Positions 14,067 to 16,400 of a DNA stretch of 16,400 nt are shown piece after piece. The DNA comes from Firmicutes bacterium UBA6418 (GTDB taxonomy: Bacteria; Bacillota; Clostridia; Peptostreptococcales; Anaerovoracaceae). The DNA lies in the NCBI GenBank assembly GCA_002439735.1, contig DJPG01000073.1, forward strand, positions 6,760-23,159, read 5' to 3'. Position 1 is the first letter of the stretch, and each line of letters starts with the position of its first letter. Made by a program: the position numbers and the translations under genes. Under the pieces are notes generated by a model. The model was not told the origin of the DNA, ran no database searches, and saw only the letters and a list, made by a program, of their open reading frames with translations.

Positions 14067-14095
14067 ATTCTATCACAGAAAAAATAAAAATGCAA
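14067..14095 (-). promoter_or_regulatory. Strong extended -10 promoter reading leftward
   Basis: On the minus strand TTGCAT (14095-14090) is followed after 17 bp by TAGAAT (14072-14067), preceded by TGA, giving an extended -10 (TGATAGAAT). The expected start is near 14060. It may drive the small RNA only, or also rqcH by read-through. Confidence 0.7.
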
Positions 14096-14170
14096 GCGCT
14101 GAAGGACAAAAGTGCGCATAAGAAAAAGAAGCAGAACGCTAAGGAAAAAAGGTTCTGATATTTTTCTCAC

Positions 14171-14200
14171 AAGAAGCCTCTTGCCAAGAGGCTTCTTTTT
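14171..14200 (+). terminator. Plus-strand terminator upstream of yicC
   Basis: A 12-bp perfect stem AAGAAGCCTCTT/AAGAGGCTTCTT with a GCC loop (14171-14197) runs into TTTTT. The minus-strand side has no T-run, so it acts on rightward transcription. No gene directly upstream on this strand explains it; it would block read-through from rpsA or from an unannotated plus-strand transcript. Confidence 0.8.
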
Positions 14201-14209
14201 AGGTACAAT
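14181..14209 (+). promoter_or_regulatory. yicC promoter overlapping the terminator hairpin
   Basis: TTGCCA (14181-14186) and TACAAT (14204-14209) are separated by 17 bp, each one base from consensus. The -35 box lies in the loop and arms of the terminator. The start near 14216 leaves a leader of about 43 nt. Confidence 0.65.
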
Positions 14210-14258
14210 ATTCTCCGGAATCATACAGAAAAAACAAAAAAAGAGAGGTAAACGGGGT

Positions 14259-15155
14259 ATGATCAAAAGTATGACAGGCTTCGGCAGAGGAGAATATACG
14301 GACGGCAAGCGCAATATGGTGGTCGAGATCAAGACCGTCAACCATCGCTATTCGGATATTACCGTGAAAATGCCACGTCGCTATGCCTTTGCGGAAGATA
14401 AAATCAAGAGCGCGGTGAAAGAACATATCCGCCGCGGCAAAGCGGATGTCTCCATCATGGTGGAAAACATCGGCGACAGCGATGTCAGCATTCAAATGAA
14501 TGAAGCGCTGGCAAAACAGTATTTGGAAAAGATGATGAATTTGCGCAACGTGCTCGGAAATCCGGAGGGATTTGACGATCAGCTTTCTCTGCTGCAGATC
14601 GCCGGACTTCCGGACGTCATGAAGGTCACACCGGCAGTGGAAGATGAAGAAGAGATCATCCGGGCACTGTTAATCCCGACGCTGCAGGCCGCGGAGAATC
14701 TGGATCAGATGCGCGCAGCCGAGGGTGCGAAGCTGGCGGAGGATCTGCTGGAAAAGGGCGAGCATCTCCAGGAACTTCTGGATCAGATTACAGAACGTGC
14801 GCCGCAGGTCGCAAGTGATTATACCATCAAACTGCGGGATCGTATTACCGAACTCCTCGGAAACAGTGTGCAGATCCCGGAAGATCGAATTCTGGTAGAA
14901 GCCGCGATTTTCGCGGATAAATGCGCGATTGATGAAGAAATCACCAGGCTGAACAGCCACATTCTCCAGCTGCGACAGATTGTGACCAAGAGTACCCAGC
15001 CGGACGGTAAGAAGCTGGATTTCCTGGTGCAGGAAATGAACCGGGAAGCGAATACCATCGGCTCCAAAGCGAATGACATCACCATCACCGGTTACATGCT
15101 GGATTTGAAAAGCGAAATCGAGAAGATCCGCGAGCAGGTGCAGAATATCGAATAA
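14259..15155 (+). CDS. yicC: YicC/YloC family endoribonuclease, 298 aa
   Basis: The protein starts MIKSMTGFGRGEY, the invariant YicC_N opening, followed by EIKTVNHRYSDITVKMPRR. It ends with the C-terminal DUF1732-type region, seen here as EEITRLNSHILQL and KKLDFLVQEMNREANTIGSK. YicC and its Bacillus homologue YloC are RNA endonucleases implicated in sRNA and mRNA turnover in the cytoplasm. Length is normal. The frame is open 49 codons upstream, but ATG 14259 matches the conserved N-terminus and has GAGAGG about 10 nt before it. In Bacillus the order is yloC-remA-gmk-rpoZ; here gmk follows directly after 119 nt. Confidence 0.95.
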   Translation: MIKSMTGFGRGEYTDGKRNMVVEIKTVNHRYSDITVKMPRRYAFAEDKIKSAVKEHIRRGKADVSIMVENIGDSDVSIQMNEALAKQYLEKMMNLRNVLGNPEGFDDQLSLLQIAGLPDVMKVTPAVEDEEEIIRALLIPTLQAAENLDQMRAAEGAKLAEDLLEKGEHLQELLDQITERAPQVASDYTIKLRDRITELLGNSVQIPEDRILVEAAIFADKCAIDEEITRLNSHILQLRQIVTKSTQPDGKKLDFLVQEMNREANTIGSKANDITITGYMLDLKSEIEKIREQVQNIE

Positions 15156-15190
15156 TCACCTTTCACAAAGTCAAAAGAAATTTATTTTGG

Positions 15191-15207
15191 CTACTTGAAA
15201 CAAGTAG
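15191..15207. repeat. Inverted repeat over the gmk -35 box
   Basis: CTACTTG-AAA-CAAGTAG is a perfect 7-bp dyad with a 3-bp centre, spanning the TTGAAA -35 element. It may be an operator. As an RNA hairpin at the end of the yicC message it would be a weak, low-GC terminator with only GATTTTG behind it. Confidence 0.5.
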
Positions 15208-15223
15208 GATTTTGTGATAGAAT
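15195..15223 (+). promoter_or_regulatory. gmk-rpoZ promoter with extended -10
   Basis: TTGAAA (15195-15200), 17-bp spacer, TAGAAT (15218-15223) preceded by TGA. The start near 15230 gives a 45-nt leader. The 11-mer TGTGATAGAAT is identical to that of the leftward promoter at 14067-14077. Confidence 0.75.
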
Positions 15224-15274
15224 ATAAATTCAGATTTACGAAGATATGCAGATACACAGACGGCAGGAGTTTTT

Positions 15275-15895
15275 ATGAATTTAGAAGAAAGACATAAGGG
15301 AAAACTATTTATTCTTTCCGGGCCATCCGGTGCGGGAAAGGGGACGATCTGTAAGGAGCTGCTCGCGCAGACGGATCTTCAGCTTTCGATCTCCATGACG
15401 ACACGGAAGCCCAGAGAGGGTGAGATCCACGGCGTTCACTATTACTTTGTAACGGAAGAAGAATTCGTGGAACGCATCGGAGCCGATGGATTTTTGGAAC
15501 ATGCCCAGGTCTATGGCCGCCGATACGGAACCCCAAAGGAACCTGTCCTCGAAAAATTAAAGCAAGGCATTGATGTGATACTGGAAATCGATATTCAAGG
15601 CGCTCTGAAAGTCAAAGAGAACTATCCGGATGGTGTATTCATTTTCATTCTGCCGCCATCTATGGCAGAATTGCGGAAGCGTTTGACGGGGCGCGGGACG
15701 GAAACGGCAGAAGCCATCGAAATGCGCCTGGGCGAAACATTGAAAGAACTTTCCTTTATCGAAAAATATGATTATTGTGTGGTGAACGGAGAACTGGATG
15801 AAGCCGTATCGCGTGTCAAAGCGATCGTGGTTGCGGAGCATTCGAGAGTCACCATGACTGCTGACGAATTGGTTAAAAAGTATAAGGAGGAATGA
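15275..15895 (+). CDS. gmk: Guanylate kinase, 206 aa
   Basis: Cytoplasmic enzyme converting GMP and ATP to GDP and ADP, needed for nucleotide supply and for recycling in the ppGpp network. The P-loop SGPSGAGKGT lies at about 15-24. The GMP-binding region follows with SISMTTRKPREGEIHGVHYYFV and FLEHAQVYGRRYGTP. Also present are the EIDIQGA strand and the lid region RLTGRGTE with its arginines. Length is typical. ATG 15275 follows GGAG at about 6 nt. The 3-nt gap to rpoZ and the dedicated promoter upstream indicate a gmk-rpoZ operon. Confidence 0.97.
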   Translation: MNLEERHKGKLFILSGPSGAGKGTICKELLAQTDLQLSISMTTRKPREGEIHGVHYYFVTEEEFVERIGADGFLEHAQVYGRRYGTPKEPVLEKLKQGIDVILEIDIQGALKVKENYPDGVFIFILPPSMAELRKRLTGRGTETAEAIEMRLGETLKELSFIEKYDYCVVNGELDEAVSRVKAIVVAEHSRVTMTADELVKKYKEE

Positions 15896-15898
15896 ATC

Positions 15899-16102
15899 AT
15901 GTTATATCCATCCATTAACGAACTCAGAAAAAAGGCAGACAGCCGCTACACGCTGGTGATCTTAGCCGCCAAAAGAGCGCGCGACATCATCGACGGCAAG
16001 CCGATCCTGACCGATGTTGACATCGATCGACCGGTTTCCATCGCGGCGCACGAGATCGCAGAAGACCTGATCACTTATAAGAGAAACGCCGAAGACTTGT
16101 AA
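15899..16102 (+). CDS. rpoZ: RNA polymerase omega subunit, 67 aa
   Basis: MLYPSINELRKKADSRYTLVILAAKRARDI is the classic omega N-terminus, with the helix that clamps the beta-prime C-terminus; the rest (DRPVSIAAHEIAEDLITYKR) completes the short Gram-positive form. Omega helps fold and stabilise RNA polymerase. AAGGAGG ends 8 nt before the ATG, and the gene follows gmk by 3 nt, its conserved partner. Confidence 0.96.
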   Translation: MLYPSINELRKKADSRYTLVILAAKRARDIIDGKPILTDVDIDRPVSIAAHEIAEDLITYKRNAEDL

Positions 16103-16118
16103 AGACTATTCCGGGAGA

Positions 16119-16152
16119 CCCCTGCAGCGCATCCGCTTGCAGGGGCTTTTTG
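16119..16152 (+). terminator. Rho-independent terminator after rpoZ
   Basis: CCCCTGCA/TGCAGGGG (16119-16126 with 16138-16145), extended inward by GCG/CGC with a bulged base, is followed by CTTTTT. It ends the gmk-rpoZ message 16 nt after the stop codon. Confidence 0.88.
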
Positions 16153-16251
16153 GCTATACACAATCAATATACGTGCAGAAAGACGGCATTTCGTTAGGCA
16201 AACTTTTGTCCGACAGGCCGGCAGTACGCAGGCTTTGGAGAAGGAACAAAC

Positions 16252-16400
16252 ATGAACTGGACTGAATTTGAACAGCAATACGCAAACAAGCTGACCGAAC
16301 AGCAAAAAAGAGCCGTACAAAAAGTCAACGGCCCGGTGCTGCTGCTCGCGGTGCCGGGATCCGGCAAAACGACGGTTCTGGTGACGCGTCTTGGATATAT
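16252..16400 (+). CDS. UvrD/Rep-family ATP-dependent helicase, N-terminal 49 codons (3' partial)
   Basis: The visible part contains the Q motif LTEQQKRAVQKV and Walker A AVPGSGKTTVLVTRLGY, the standard opening of superfamily 1 UvrD/PcrA/Rep helicases, which unwind DNA during repair and recombination. The preceding 14 residues MNWTEFEQQYANKL are a short leader also seen in clostridial UvrD-like proteins. GGAGAAGGA at 16237-16245 supports ATG 16252. The window ends before motif II, so PcrA, a shorter UvrD-like helicase and AddA cannot be separated. Confidence 0.88.
   Translation, partial: MNWTEFEQQYANKLTEQQKRAVQKVNGPVLLLAVPGSGKTTVLVTRLGY

Larger units (their letters stand above)
13828..14258. 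other. 431-bp regulatory intergenic region between divergent rqcH and yicC
   Basis: No conventional protein gene is visible. It contains, from left to right: the rqcH ribosome site, a 28-codon plus-strand ORF of doubtful reality (13904-13990), a minus-strand transcription unit with promoter and terminator (14095 down to 13981), a plus-strand terminator (14171-14200), and the yicC promoter and leader (14181-14258). Confidence 0.8.

Noticed and set aside
14090..14158. 22-codon Lys-rich plus-strand ORF (starts MQALKDKSAH) before the terminator
   Set aside because: No ribosome site and its start overlaps the leftward -35 box; it looks like a chance reading of an A-rich stretch.
1..16400. tRNA or rRNA genes, CRISPR repeats, insertion sequences, phage genes
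   Set aside because: No cloverleaf, repeat-spacer pattern, transposase or terminal inverted repeats of that kind were seen on reading both strands.

Overview
The window looks like chromosomal DNA of a low-to-mid GC Gram-positive anaerobe of the class Clostridia, possibly Lachnospiraceae or a relative. The main reasons are the IspH-ribosomal protein S1 fusion, the YmxH/YlmC and TepA pair, a Gram-positive Tad pilus locus with Flp1-like, DUF5702-like and DUF6382-like proteins, and consensus sigma-A promoters with strong AGGAGG ribosome binding sites. The assignment is by family and gene order only; no search was run. I saw no mobile element, CRISPR array, rRNA or tRNA.

Layout. Positions 1-1118 hold the 3' part of a Na/Pi cotransporter with a PhoU-like tail. 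On the minus strand lie a membrane-anchored alpha/beta hydrolase (1108-2082) and a YmxH/YlmC PRC-barrel protein (2102-2332). Divergent from these is a TepA/ClpP-like serine protease (2422-3126). A near-consensus promoter that overlaps the tepA stop codon then starts a tightly packed Tad (type IVc pilus) operon. It encodes a TadZ/CpaE-like protein with a degenerate P-loop, the CpaF/TadA ATPase, TadB, a short TadC, an Flp1-like pilin, a tiny leaderless pseudopilin-like protein, a DUF5702-like protein, a TadE-like protein with a possible metal-binding tail, and a DUF6382-like protein. No prepilin peptidase, CpaB or secretin gene is visible in the window.

Next come a SPOR-domain membrane protein and the ispH-rpsA fusion (10070-12034). 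The fusion has an internal Shine-Dalgarno and ATG, plus an abrupt change in arginine codon choice, exactly where S1 begins. A bidirectional terminator separates it from convergent rqcH (12133-13827, minus). The 431-bp gap upstream of rqcH is the most unusual stretch. It holds a minus-strand promoter and a small transcription unit of about 80 nt ending in a strong terminator. Its middle segment can pair with either neighbour, as in a transcription attenuator or a type I antitoxin RNA. The same gap also has a plus-strand terminator whose loop carries the -35 box of the yicC promoter.

The right end carries yicC, gmk and rpoZ, in the conserved order but without remA between yicC and gmk. A terminator follows, then the first 49 codons of a UvrD/Rep-family helicase. 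The right half is therefore mostly housekeeping (isoprenoid synthesis, translation, ribosome rescue, RNA turnover, GMP kinase, RNA polymerase omega), while 3.1-9.5 kb is a surface-appendage module.
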